Assembly (NCBI RefSeq): GCF_030705305.1
Contig: NZ_JAUZEE010000007.1
Coordinates: 186,001-250,000, forward strand
Origin: Leptothrix discophora
GTDB taxonomy: Bacteria; Pseudomonadota; Gammaproteobacteria; Burkholderiales; Burkholderiaceae_C
Reading direction: 5' to 3'
DNA length: 64,000 nucleotides
Within the stretch, counting starts at the first letter, position 1; each line of letters begins with the position of its first letter. Below the pieces are notes generated by a model. It ran no database searches. It was not told the origin of the DNA and saw only the letters and a list, made by a program, of their open reading frames with translations. Shown here piece after piece: positions 38,334 through 46,454 of the stretch. The translations under genes were made by a program, and so were the position numbers.

Positions 38334-39959
38334 TCAGGCGGGCAAAGGCGCCAGCCGCATGCAGTTGCGACCCTCGGCCTTGGCGCGGATCAGCCCGACG
38401 TCGGCATGCCGCAGCAGCGCCGCGACGCTGCTGGCGTGCATCGGATGCAGCGCCAGCCCGATGCTGGTGCCGACCTGCACCCGCACGCCGCCGGGCAGCA
38501 GGACCGGTTCGCGCACGACGCTGAGCGTGCGCTCGATCACCGGCTGGCATTCGCTCAGGTCGATCAGGTCGGGCAGCACCATGACGAACTCGTCGCCGCC
38601 GATCCGTGCCACCGTGTCGCCGGCCCGCACCGTCTGCTGGAGCCGGTCGGCGATGACGCGCAGCACGGTGTCGCCGGCCTCGTGCCCATGCTGGTCGTTG
38701 ACGGCCTTGAAGCCGTCCAGGTCGAGGTAGCAGACGGCCACCAGGCGCTCGTCGCGGTCGGCGCGATGGATCGCCATCAGCAGCCGGTCGGCCAGCAGCA
38801 GGCGGTTGGGCAGGCCGGTCAGGCTGTCGTGGAAGGCGATGTGCTCGACCTGGGCCTGGTGCTGCTTCATCGGCGTCACGTCGATGAACATCCACAGCGA
38901 CAGGCCCTCGCTGCCGACGCCGTCCTCGCCATGGCCGGGCAGCGCCATGCCGCTGAGGTCGACCCAGACCAGCGTGCCGTCGCGCCGGCACATCCGCACC
39001 TGCTGGCGCCAGGTGCGGCCCTCGCGCAGCGCGACATAGCCGGTGCGGCCGATCTCGTCGAAGGCGTCGTCGTCCGGGTAGAGCCGGCGGGTCGACTGGC
39101 CGACCAGCTCGCCGGGCTCGAATCCGAACATGGCCTCGAAGGCCCGGTTCTTCCAGACCACCCGCCGGTCGCGCAGCTTGACGATGCCGATCAGCTCGTT
39201 GTCGAGCATGGCCTCCTGCTCGCGGTTGAGCCGCTGCAGCTGCTGGCGCAGCGCGTGCGGCTCGGTGATGTCGCGGCCGACCGCCTGGCGGCTGGTCACC
39301 CGGCCTTGCGCGTCGAACTCGGCATGGACGCGGAACTGCAGCCAGCGCCGACGGCCATCGGCGGCCAGCAACGGGACCTCGATGCTGACCTCCGGGTTCT
39401 CGGGCGAGAGCCGCGCCAGCTCGACATCGACCGCCTGCCGGTCACCGGCCCGCAAGGGCGACTGCCACACCTGGCCCAGCACGGCCTCGCGCCGGAGACC
39501 CAGCAGCGCGCAGGCCGCGTCGTTGATGTAACGCACGCGCTGCTCGGCATCGAGCCTCAGGATCACGTCGGACTGGTCGTGCAGCACCCGCCGCAGCTCG
39601 TCGCGGGCGCCGGCCAGCTCGCCGTTGGCGCGGCGCAGGTTCTCGATCAGGGTGCCGATGCCCAGCGTCATCAGCACGAACAGCAGGGTGGCGCCGACCC
39701 GGCCGACGCTGGGCTCCCAGATCGACCGCGGCGAGCCGAAGTAGTAGTAGCCCAGCAAGGCACTCAGCCCGACCGCCCAAAGGCCCGGCCCGCGACCGAA
39801 GAGCAGGAAGGTGACGATCGCCGCCGGGTAGAAGGTCAGGTAGGCCTGCGGCACATCTCCGGAATCGATCAGCCAGCGCAGCAGCCAGGCGGCATAGACC
39901 AGTCCTGTGGCGACCAGGTAGGGAAGGACCGGCCACGGCGGGCGGGGAGACAGGGGCAT
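38334..39959 (-). CDS. Membrane diguanylate cyclase with two PAS domains
   Basis: 541 aa. N-terminal membrane region with about three helices (residues 10-100; YPAAIVTFLLFGRGPG resembles DUF4118/KdpD-type sensors), two PAS domains (about 115-235 and 240-370), then GGDEF (about 380-535). The active site ARIGGDEFVMVL is intact, and RAGD five residues before it forms a product-inhibition I-site. Synthesises c-di-GMP. Small repeats of GGATCAGGC type lie just after its stop (about 38310-38335). Confidence 0.9.
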   Translation of the reverse strand: MPLSPRPPWPVLPYLVATGLVYAAWLLRWLIDSGDVPQAYLTFYPAAIVTFLLFGRGPGLWAVGLSALLGYYYFGSPRSIWEPSVGRVGATLLFVLMTLGIGTLIENLRRANGELAGARDELRRVLHDQSDVILRLDAEQRVRYINDAACALLGLRREAVLGQVWQSPLRAGDRQAVDVELARLSPENPEVSIEVPLLAADGRRRWLQFRVHAEFDAQGRVTSRQAVGRDITEPHALRQQLQRLNREQEAMLDNELIGIVKLRDRRVVWKNRAFEAMFGFEPGELVGQSTRRLYPDDDAFDEIGRTGYVALREGRTWRQQVRMCRRDGTLVWVDLSGMALPGHGEDGVGSEGLSLWMFIDVTPMKQHQAQVEHIAFHDSLTGLPNRLLLADRLLMAIHRADRDERLVAVCYLDLDGFKAVNDQHGHEAGDTVLRVIADRLQQTVRAGDTVARIGGDEFVMVLPDLIDLSECQPVIERTLSVVREPVLLPGGVRVQVGTSIGLALHPMHASSVAALLRHADVGLIRAKAEGRNCMRLAPLPA

Positions 39960-40283
39960 GGCGCGGGCGCTGGCTTGGGCGTGGGCGTGGAACGGCAGCG
40001 GCTCGGCCGGCCCTGCAGGCCAGCCGGCGCATCGAGGCGGTGTCTCATGGTTTTCGGCTCCCTGCCCGCCAGCCTAAAGGCAGGCACAGGGCTGTCCGTG
40101 GCCGCAACCCGGCCCGGATTTGCGGTCGATCAAGGACGATCGATGGCAGGCGGCGAATCCGGCTTGCGCCGCGCCCGAACTGGCAAGGCCGCACGCCGCT
40201 GCGGCCCAGGCCCGTCGCGCACATCGCGCCCATCGCGTGACGCGCTTCGACCGGCGCGCCCGACTCGGGCGATGATCCGCGCC
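39960..40283. other. Divergent intergenic region without recognised feature
   Basis: 324 bp between the diguanylate cyclase and the VF530 gene. No RNA gene, strong promoter or long repeat was seen. Confidence 0.5.
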
Positions 40284-40718
40284 ATGAACGCCACGATGCC
40301 CGACCCGGACCAGCCGGCCGATGCCGCGCCGCAAGCCGCACCCGACCCGGCCGATCCGGCCGCCGAAACCCCTGCCCAGGCCGCCGAGCGCCAGGCCCGC
40401 AACCCGCTGCATGGCCTGACGCTCGAACGCATCCTGACCGACCTGGTGGCGCACTACGGCTGGCCCGGCCTGGGCCAGCGCATCACGCTGCGCTGCTTCA
40501 CCAGCGAGCCCAGCATCGCGTCGAGCCTGAAGTTCCTGCGCAAGACGCCGTGGGCGCGCGAGAAGGTCGAGAGCCTCTACCTCTTCATGCTGCGCGAACA
40601 GAAGCGCGGCCACACCGCGCCGCCACGCCACAAGGGGCCCGCCCGTGGTGCCGGCCCGCGCCGCGAGCGGCCGGCCACGGCGCGCAGCACCGACCGACCC
40701 TTCCTGCGCTCGCGCTGA
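40284..40718 (+). CDS. VF530 family (DUF2132) DNA-binding protein
   Basis: 144 aa. Residues about 40-110 match the VF530 fold: NPLHGLTLERILTDLVAHYGW, RITLRCFTSEPSIASSLKFL and RKTPWAREKVESLYL. An acidic Pro/Ala-rich N-terminal tail and a basic Arg-rich C-terminal tail are extra. Role unknown; members bind DNA. ATG at 40284, or the in-frame ATG at 40272. Confidence 0.87.
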   Translation: MNATMPDPDQPADAAPQAAPDPADPAAETPAQAAERQARNPLHGLTLERILTDLVAHYGWPGLGQRITLRCFTSEPSIASSLKFLRKTPWAREKVESLYLFMLREQKRGHTAPPRHKGPARGAGPRRERPATARSTDRPFLRSR

Positions 40719-40745
40719 GGCGCGTCGGCGAGGCCGCCCCGCGGC

Positions 40746-43112
40746 TCACCCCAGCCCGGCCTCGAAGTCCTCGATCGCCTCGGGGCGGCCGAAGAGGTAG
40801 CCCTGGAAGTGCTCGCAGCCGCTGGCGATCAGGAGATCGCGCTGGGCGGCGGTCTCGACGCCTTCGGCGATCACGTCCAGGCCCATGCCGCGACCGAGCG
40901 TGATGACGGTGCGCACGATGGCCGCGTCGTTGGCGTTGTCCGGTGTCTCGCGCACGAAGGACTGGTCGATCTTGAGCTGGTCCAGCGGCATGCGCTGCAG
41001 GTAGGCCAGCGACGAGAAGCCGGTGCCGAAGTCGTCCAGCGCGAAACGCACGCCCAGGGCCTTCAGGCGGTGCATGTGCTCGACCACCCGTTCGACGTCG
41101 TGTGCCATCGCGCTCTCGGTCAGCTCCAGCTTGAGGCGGCGCGGATCGGCCCGGTGCGCGCTCAACGCCTGCTCGACCTGGCCGACGTAGCCGAGCTGGA
41201 TGAACTCGCGCGCGCTGACGTTGATCGACAGCACCAGCTCCCGCGTCTGCGGGCGCTCGGTCCAGCGCTGGATCAGCCGGCAGGCGGTCTCGAGCACCCA
41301 CTGGCCGATCGGCAGGATCAGGCCGTTCTCCTCGGCCAGCGGGATGAAGCGTGCCGGCGAGACCAGCCCCATCACCGGATGACGCCAGCGCACCAGCAAC
41401 TCCGCGCCGATGACCCGGCCCTCGACATCGACCTGGCGTTGCAGCACCGCATGCAGCTGGTCGGGGATCGCCCCGCGCAGCTGGCTCTCGAGCTGCACGC
41501 GCTCGTCCAGCGCGATCTGCATCGACCGGTCGAACACGCAGACCGGACCGTGTTCGGAGCGCTTGGCCTCGAACATCGCGACCTCGGCATGCTGCAGCAC
41601 GTCGGCCACGCCCAGCGGCTGGTCGCCAAACAGGCGCACGCCGACCGACGCCTTGACGTGGCCGCGTTCGCCCTCGAGGTCGACCGGGCGGCGGATCAGC
41701 GCGAGCAGCTCGCGGGCCTTGGCCTCGGCGCGCTCGCGCGCGATGGCCTCGTCGCGGCCCAGGTCGCGCATCAGCAGCACGAACTCGTCGCTGCCCATGC
41801 GCGCGAGCGTGTCGCCGGGCCGCAGGTTCTCGCCCAGCCGGCGCGCGACGGCGATCAGCAGCTGGTCGCCGACCTCGTGGCCGCGGGTGTCGTTGAAGTC
41901 GCTGAAGTCGTCCAGGTCGATCAGCAGCACCGCCCCGCGTTCGGAGTCCCGCGCCAGCGCCTGGCCCAGCCGCTCGCCCAGCTGGCGCCGGTTGGCCAGG
42001 CCGGTCAGCACGTCCTGGAAGGCCAGCTGGTGCATGACCTTGCCGAGCACGGCGGTCTCGTCGTGGCCACCCGGCCGGTCCGCGACCGTCGCCGGCGTCG
42101 GCGCGGTTTCCCGGGACTGGTGCAGCCGGGCCGCGTCGGCCAGCGCGACGATGGGCCGCACCACGCGGCCGGAGAGGACCCAGGTGATTGCCCCGAAGCC
42201 CAGCGCCGCGAACGCGCAGACCAGCAGCAGCAGGCTGCGGCCCTCGCGGATCGGCGCCTCGGCGTGACGCACCGGCTCGCGCACGATCACGATCCAGCTC
42301 AGGCCGACGTCGGTGTTGCGGAAAGGGACTGGTGCCTTGACGGTGAGGTAGTCGCTGGCGCTGGCCGGATCGGCCGCCAGCTGGGCCAGCGTGTCGACCT
42401 TGATGCTGGCCGGGCGCATCAGCAGTTCGCCCGCCGGGTTGGAGATCAGGATCTCGATCGGACCGGTCTTGTCGACGTCTTCGAGTGCGGACGTGACGAT
42501 GGTCTGCGCCCAGTCCCAGTAGAGGTGGGCGCCCAGCACGCCGCTGACCGCGCCGCTGGCGTCGAAGACCGGCACGGCGACGTCGACGAAGCGCGGCGGC
42601 TCGCCGTCCGGGCCCATCGGCAGCAGCGGCGCGAGCAGCTTGGCCTGGTGCGGGTCGCCGATGAAGGAGCCCTGCATGCCGCCGATGAACCAGGGCCGCT
42701 CACGGACGTCGCGGCCTTCCAGCATCTTGCCGCTGGCCGCGCGCACGATGCCCTGTGCATCGGTCAGGCCGAGCCAGGCGTAGTCGGGCTGGCGGCGCTT
42801 CAGGCGGTCGAAGGGCACGCGGATGGCGTCCGGGTCCTTCAGGCGCGACAGGCTGATCAGGTCGGCCAGCAGCGAGACCTCGTGATGCCGGTTCTCGAGG
42901 TCATCGACCAGCGTCGACGCGATGCGGTGGGCCGTCACGTGCAGCGTGTCCCGGACCGCCGCCCGGGCCGCCCGTTCCCAGCGCCACTCCATGCTGAAGG
43001 TGACCAGCGAGCCGAAAACGATCCCGCTCAGGGCCATCACCAGCGAGTAGCGCGCACGCACGCTGCGCATGGGTGACAGGGCCTGCAGGAAAGCGCGAGG
43101 ACGGGAACTCAT
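40746..43112 (-). CDS. Membrane c-di-GMP phosphodiesterase (dCACHE-GGDEF-EAL)
   Basis: 788 aa. A membrane helix (about 20-40), a periplasmic dCACHE-like sensor (about 45-300), a second helix (about 302-322), a GGDEF domain (about 370-520) and EAL (about 530-780). GGDEF is degenerate, reading GSDEF, so it is probably not a strong cyclase. The EAL domain keeps its catalytic residues: AELLVRW, SINVSAREF, LELTESAM, LDDFGTGFSS, LKIDQSFV, AEGVET and HFQGYLFGRP. Predicted net activity is c-di-GMP breakdown, opposing the cyclase 0.8 kb away. Confidence 0.9.
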   Translation of the reverse strand: MSSRPRAFLQALSPMRSVRARYSLVMALSGIVFGSLVTFSMEWRWERAARAAVRDTLHVTAHRIASTLVDDLENRHHEVSLLADLISLSRLKDPDAIRVPFDRLKRRQPDYAWLGLTDAQGIVRAASGKMLEGRDVRERPWFIGGMQGSFIGDPHQAKLLAPLLPMGPDGEPPRFVDVAVPVFDASGAVSGVLGAHLYWDWAQTIVTSALEDVDKTGPIEILISNPAGELLMRPASIKVDTLAQLAADPASASDYLTVKAPVPFRNTDVGLSWIVIVREPVRHAEAPIREGRSLLLLVCAFAALGFGAITWVLSGRVVRPIVALADAARLHQSRETAPTPATVADRPGGHDETAVLGKVMHQLAFQDVLTGLANRRQLGERLGQALARDSERGAVLLIDLDDFSDFNDTRGHEVGDQLLIAVARRLGENLRPGDTLARMGSDEFVLLMRDLGRDEAIARERAEAKARELLALIRRPVDLEGERGHVKASVGVRLFGDQPLGVADVLQHAEVAMFEAKRSEHGPVCVFDRSMQIALDERVQLESQLRGAIPDQLHAVLQRQVDVEGRVIGAELLVRWRHPVMGLVSPARFIPLAEENGLILPIGQWVLETACRLIQRWTERPQTRELVLSINVSAREFIQLGYVGQVEQALSAHRADPRRLKLELTESAMAHDVERVVEHMHRLKALGVRFALDDFGTGFSSLAYLQRMPLDQLKIDQSFVRETPDNANDAAIVRTVITLGRGMGLDVIAEGVETAAQRDLLIASGCEHFQGYLFGRPEAIEDFEAGLG

Positions 43113-43274
43113 CTCGGGTACGGACCGGCCGCCTGTGGTGGCCGACTGGGTGAATCCGGCGACGATGTTGCCCGCTTGTGCGCGAGCGGGGAAGTCGCGT
43201 GTCCGTCCACGCATGCCGATCGGCCGGCAACCCCTCACGTTTGGCGGGCCGATCCGGGCACATCCTGACGAGGA

Positions 43275-43658
43275 TCAAGCGGCGGGCGGCCCGGCCGGCG
43301 ACACCTCGCGCTCGCCGCCGAACTGCTCGTAGGCCTGCAGGGCCTTGGCGGCGTACATCAGCGACGGACCCCCGCCCATGTAGACGCACATGCCGAGCAT
43401 CTCCTCGAATTCGGCACGACGGGTGCCCAGCTTGACCAGCGCCTCGGCATGGAAGCCGATGCACGGATCGCAGCGCGCGGCCACCGACAGCGCCATCGCG
43501 ATCAGCTCCTTGTTCTTCTTGTCCAGGGCAGCGGGCCGACCGGCGGCCTGTGCCAGCGCGGCGAAGCCGCGCATCGTGTCGGGGATGTCGGCCCGCAGTC
43601 GGGCCATGCTGGCGCTGATCGAGGCGGTCAGCTCGCGGTAGTCGACGGAGTCGCTCAT
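43275..43658 (-). CDS. Carboxymuconolactone decarboxylase / AhpD-like protein
   Basis: 127 aa. The AhpD signature ARCDPCIGFHAEALVKLG supplies the CxxC...H active site of alkylhydroperoxidase-like members; KNKELIAMALSVA and EFEEMLGMCVYMGG are family blocks. It likely has a thiol-dependent antioxidant role. The ATG at 43658 follows an AGGA ribosome binding site; longer frames upstream lack similarity. Confidence 0.9.
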   Translation of the reverse strand: MSDSVDYRELTASISASMARLRADIPDTMRGFAALAQAAGRPAALDKKNKELIAMALSVAARCDPCIGFHAEALVKLGTRRAEFEEMLGMCVYMGGGPSLMYAAKALQAYEQFGGEREVSPAGPPAA

Positions 43659-43782
43659 GTCGGTCCTCGGGGTGGGTTTGCGGCGCGGTCCGGTGCCGTG
43701 CCGGAAGCAAACATCATCGCTTGCTGATATGGCAATTGACAGGCTCCGATCGGCCTTGCGCTTGATCCGGCGCAAGCCCGGC

Positions 43783-44952
43783 TCAGGGCGTGATCAGGCG
43801 CAGGTCGAAGACCCGCTCGACCAGCCAGACCAGCGCCAGCGCGAGCGTCAGCAGCGAGCCACCGACCAGCACGCCGCGGCGGTAGAAGGTCGTGTCGCGG
43901 ATCCGGAAGGCCAGCGGCAGGAACAGCGCGACGAGGGCGATCTGGCCCAGCTCGACGCCGATGTTGAAGCCCACCAGCGCCAGCGCCAGTGCCTCGCGCG
44001 ACAGGCCCAGTCCGGCCAGCACGCTGGCGAAGCCGAAGCCGTGGATCAGGCCGAAGCCGAAGGCCGCCAGCCAGCGCCGCTCGCGCACGATCGGGTACAG
44101 GTTGTTGGCGGCCGCGAGCACGACGGTCAGCGCGATGGCCGACTCGACCAGCCGCGACGGCAGCGAGATCCAGCCGAAGGTCGCCAGGCTCAGCGACAGC
44201 GCATGCGCGGCCGTGAAGGCCGTGATCACCGCCAGCACGCCGCCGCTCGCCCCGCCCAGGCCGGCCACGCCGCGCCAGGCCTTGCCCTCGCGCACCAGCA
44301 CGGCCGGCAGCAGCAGCGCAACCAGGAACAGCGCGTGGTCGTAGCCCAGCCAGATGTGCCACATGCCTTCGACGATGTACTGACCCAGCGTGGTCCAGCG
44401 CGACGCCTGCGCCGCGTCGATGCGCTGCTCCGGCCGCTCGGGCGAGAACACCAGCGCCTGGGTCGTGCCATCCAGCGTCAGGCGGACCAGGCCGCGGTGC
44501 ATCGCGTCCTGCTCGAACAGCAGCCGGTAGCCCACGCGCAGCGGACCGCTGGCCTGCGGGCAGCTGCCGGTCAACGGCAGCACCGCATAGGTGCCGTCGG
44601 TGTGCTGGTCGACCTGCAGCGCGCCGACCGCCAGGCGGCAGGGCTCGGCCGAGGTCGTCCCGCGCGTGAGGCTGAGGTTGCGCAGCGCCCAGCCGGCCAG
44701 CGCGTCGCGGCGCTGGCGCAGCTCGCCCCAGGTGATCTGACCGTCGCCGCCGGCCTCGCCGCCGTCCAGGCCGATGGCAACGTCGATGTCGCGCAGCGCC
44801 ACGTCGAGCTGGCCGCGCACCTGTGCGCCCGTGACGTCCAGGCTCAGGTAGGCGTCGCTGGCCTTGTGGGCGGACGCGGCGCCCGCCCCGGCCAGCAGCG
44901 CCAGCGTCCACGCCAGCCAGAGCAGCCGGCCCCATCCGACGCGCGCCCTCAC
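43783..44952 (-). CDS. HupE/UreJ family membrane protein
   Basis: 389 aa. Signal peptide (WLAWTLALLAGAGAASA), an about 160-residue periplasmic domain, then about six to seven membrane helices with the HupE landmarks GMWHIWLGYDHALFLVALLLP and GFGLIHGFGFASVL. Family proteins are linked to nickel or cobalt handling, with histidines in the helices. The periplasmic part contains a degenerate EF-hand loop (EAGGDGQITWGEL). The GTG start (44952) overlaps the stop of the TPR gene upstream, so both are expressed together. Confidence 0.87.
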   Translation of the reverse strand: MRARVGWGRLLWLAWTLALLAGAGAASAHKASDAYLSLDVTGAQVRGQLDVALRDIDVAIGLDGGEAGGDGQITWGELRQRRDALAGWALRNLSLTRGTTSAEPCRLAVGALQVDQHTDGTYAVLPLTGSCPQASGPLRVGYRLLFEQDAMHRGLVRLTLDGTTQALVFSPERPEQRIDAAQASRWTTLGQYIVEGMWHIWLGYDHALFLVALLLPAVLVREGKAWRGVAGLGGASGGVLAVITAFTAAHALSLSLATFGWISLPSRLVESAIALTVVLAAANNLYPIVRERRWLAAFGFGLIHGFGFASVLAGLGLSREALALALVGFNIGVELGQIALVALFLPLAFRIRDTTFYRRGVLVGGSLLTLALALVWLVERVFDLRLITP

Positions 44953-46163
44953 GAGCGCACCGCCGGCTTCAGGTCGGTCGCGCCGAGCCGCCGGGCCAGC
45001 TCCCGCAGGTGGACGTCCTCGAAGCCGCTGCGCCGCAGCCAGGCGATGGCCGGCTCGGCGGCGGCCGGGTCGCTTGCGGCCAGCGCGCATTCGAGCAGCA
45101 CACGCGCATCCCGCGGTTCACGCTGCACGCCGTAGTTGGCGCGGGCCAGCGCCAGCGCCCGGGCCGCATCGCCGCGCAGGCCGCGCCAGTAGCGCGCCTC
45201 CTCGGCGCGGTGGGTCGTGTCGCCGCGCAGGCCGGCGGCGGCGAAGCGCTCGGCCAAGGTGTCCAGGCGGGCCTGCAGGCCGGGCAGCTTCAAGGCGGCC
45301 TCGGCCTCGGCGATGCGCAGCAGCAGCGGGTCGGCGTTGTCCCAGCCGGCCAGCAGGCGCAGCACCTCGGCCGGCCGGCCCTGGTCGAGCAGGAAGTCGG
45401 CATGGGCGGCCAGCAGGTAGGCGTCGTCCAGGCCCAGCTGCTGCGCGGCGCGGTAGTGACGCTCGGCCTCGGCTGGCCGGCCGCGCCAGCCGGCGACCTC
45501 GGCGCGGCGGGCCAGGAACCACAGCCGTGTCTCGGGCAGCGCGGCCTCGGCCTCGGCCTTCGCCAGCGTGCGTTCGGCCTGCGCGAGCTGGCCGCCGTAG
45601 GCCTGCGCCAGGCCCAGGCAGGCCGCCTGCAGGATGTCGCGCTTCAGGCGGCCGAGCGCGTCGCACTCGGCCCGTGCCGCGCCCAGGTCGGCCTGGACCA
45701 GGAAGATCGCGCCGCGCCAGGCATGCGCCTCGGCCAGCGCCGGATCGCGCTGGAGGGCGGCGGCCAGGTCGGCCAGCGCGCCGTCGAAGTCATGCCGGTA
45801 CTGGCGCAGCTGGCCGCGCAGGCTCAGCCATGCGGCCGACGCCTCGGCCGCCGGTCCGGCGACCCGGCGCAACTCGGCCTCGGCCTGGCCGACCGGGCGC
45901 GGATCGCCCTGCGCGAGGGCCTGCGCGAACAGGAAGTCGGCCAGCTGGAGCGCGGCATCGATGCTGGCCGGTTCGCGCCGGGCCGCCTGCCGCAACGCGG
46001 CCAGCTCGCCGCGACCGCGCGCACCGGCCTGGATCGGCAGGCGTTCGAGCACCTCCGTGTCGTCGCTCGGCGTGCGCGGCGCCGCCTGCACCAGGGAGGT
46101 CAGGGCTGCCGGCAGCAGCGCCAGAAAACCCGTCAGAAACAAGGATTTAGCTTGGGTTTTCAT
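44949..46163 (-). CDS. Exported tetratricopeptide-repeat protein
   Basis: 404 aa. Signal peptide (SLFLTGFLALLPAALTSLVQA, cleavage near residue 28), followed by about nine helical TPR-like repeats with the pattern AWLSLRGQLRQYRHDFDGAL, AEAHAWRGAIFLVQADLGAA and so on. Probably a periplasmic scaffold for the downstream HupE protein, with which it is translationally coupled (GTGA). No catalytic motif. Confidence 0.8.
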   Translation of the reverse strand: MKTQAKSLFLTGFLALLPAALTSLVQAAPRTPSDDTEVLERLPIQAGARGRGELAALRQAARREPASIDAALQLADFLFAQALAQGDPRPVGQAEAELRRVAGPAAEASAAWLSLRGQLRQYRHDFDGALADLAAALQRDPALAEAHAWRGAIFLVQADLGAARAECDALGRLKRDILQAACLGLAQAYGGQLAQAERTLAKAEAEAALPETRLWFLARRAEVAGWRGRPAEAERHYRAAQQLGLDDAYLLAAHADFLLDQGRPAEVLRLLAGWDNADPLLLRIAEAEAALKLPGLQARLDTLAERFAAAGLRGDTTHRAEEARYWRGLRGDAARALALARANYGVQREPRDARVLLECALAASDPAAAEPAIAWLRRSGFEDVHLRELARRLGATDLKPAVRS

Positions 46164-46189
46164 GCGTCGCTATATTAGCCACGCGGCAT

Positions 46190-46203
46190 GAAGAACGTTC
46201 TTC
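46190..46203. promoter_or_regulatory. Perfect 14-bp palindrome, candidate operator
   Basis: GAAGAACGTTCTTC lies between the divergent TPR gene and the small-peptide gene, 27 bases from the TPR start. A TATATT box (46171-46176) lies 13 bases to its left and could serve the plus strand. No known regulator site is recognised with confidence. Confidence 0.5.
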
Positions 46204-46256
46204 GTGTTGACAAGCGTCACGACCCTTCAACCCACGTCATGAGGACTCCCCCACAG

Positions 46257-46403
46257 ATGAAAAAGTACCTGTCGCTGTTGATCGCCGCGCTGATGGCCAC
46301 TGCATCTGTCACCGCGTTTGCCGGTTCCCACGGCGGCGCGCCGAAGGATTGCAAGAAGGACGACGCGCGCGCTGAATGCAAGAAGATGGAAGAGAAGAAG
46401 TAA
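46257..46403 (+). CDS. Small exported lysine-rich peptide
   Basis: 48 aa. A textbook signal peptide (MKKYLSLLIAALMATASVTAFA) leaves a mature peptide of about 26 residues, rich in Lys, Asp and Glu and with two cysteines (DCKKDD, ECKKMEEKK). Similar tiny exported proteins are common in Burkholderiales and uncharacterised. In-frame ATGs at 46239 and 46188 exist, but the signal peptide argues for 46257. A terminator follows. Confidence 0.7.
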   Translation: MKKYLSLLIAALMATASVTAFAGSHGGAPKDCKKDDARAECKKMEEKK

Positions 46404-46430
46404 GGCTTCGGTCTTCCTTGATTCATCTGG

Positions 46431-46452
46431 AAAGCGGGCTGCGGCCCGCTTT
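46431..46452. terminator. Bidirectional intrinsic terminator
   Basis: Stem AAAGCGGGC/GCCCGCTTT with loop TGCG, with A-run and T-run on either side. It separates the small-peptide gene from the convergent dehydrogenase gene. Confidence 0.9.
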
Positions 46453-46454
46453 CT

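Noticed and set aside
35523-40718. A 1731-codon open frame on the plus strand across the ABC genes and diguanylate cyclase
   Set aside because: It is a shadow frame: Arg/Ala/Gly/Pro-rich composition without domains. Only its last part (40284-40718, VF530) is real.
43755-43776. 7-bp hairpin (CTTGCGC/GCGCAAG) near the hupE stop as a terminator
   Set aside because: No U-run follows in the direction of transcription; too weak to call.
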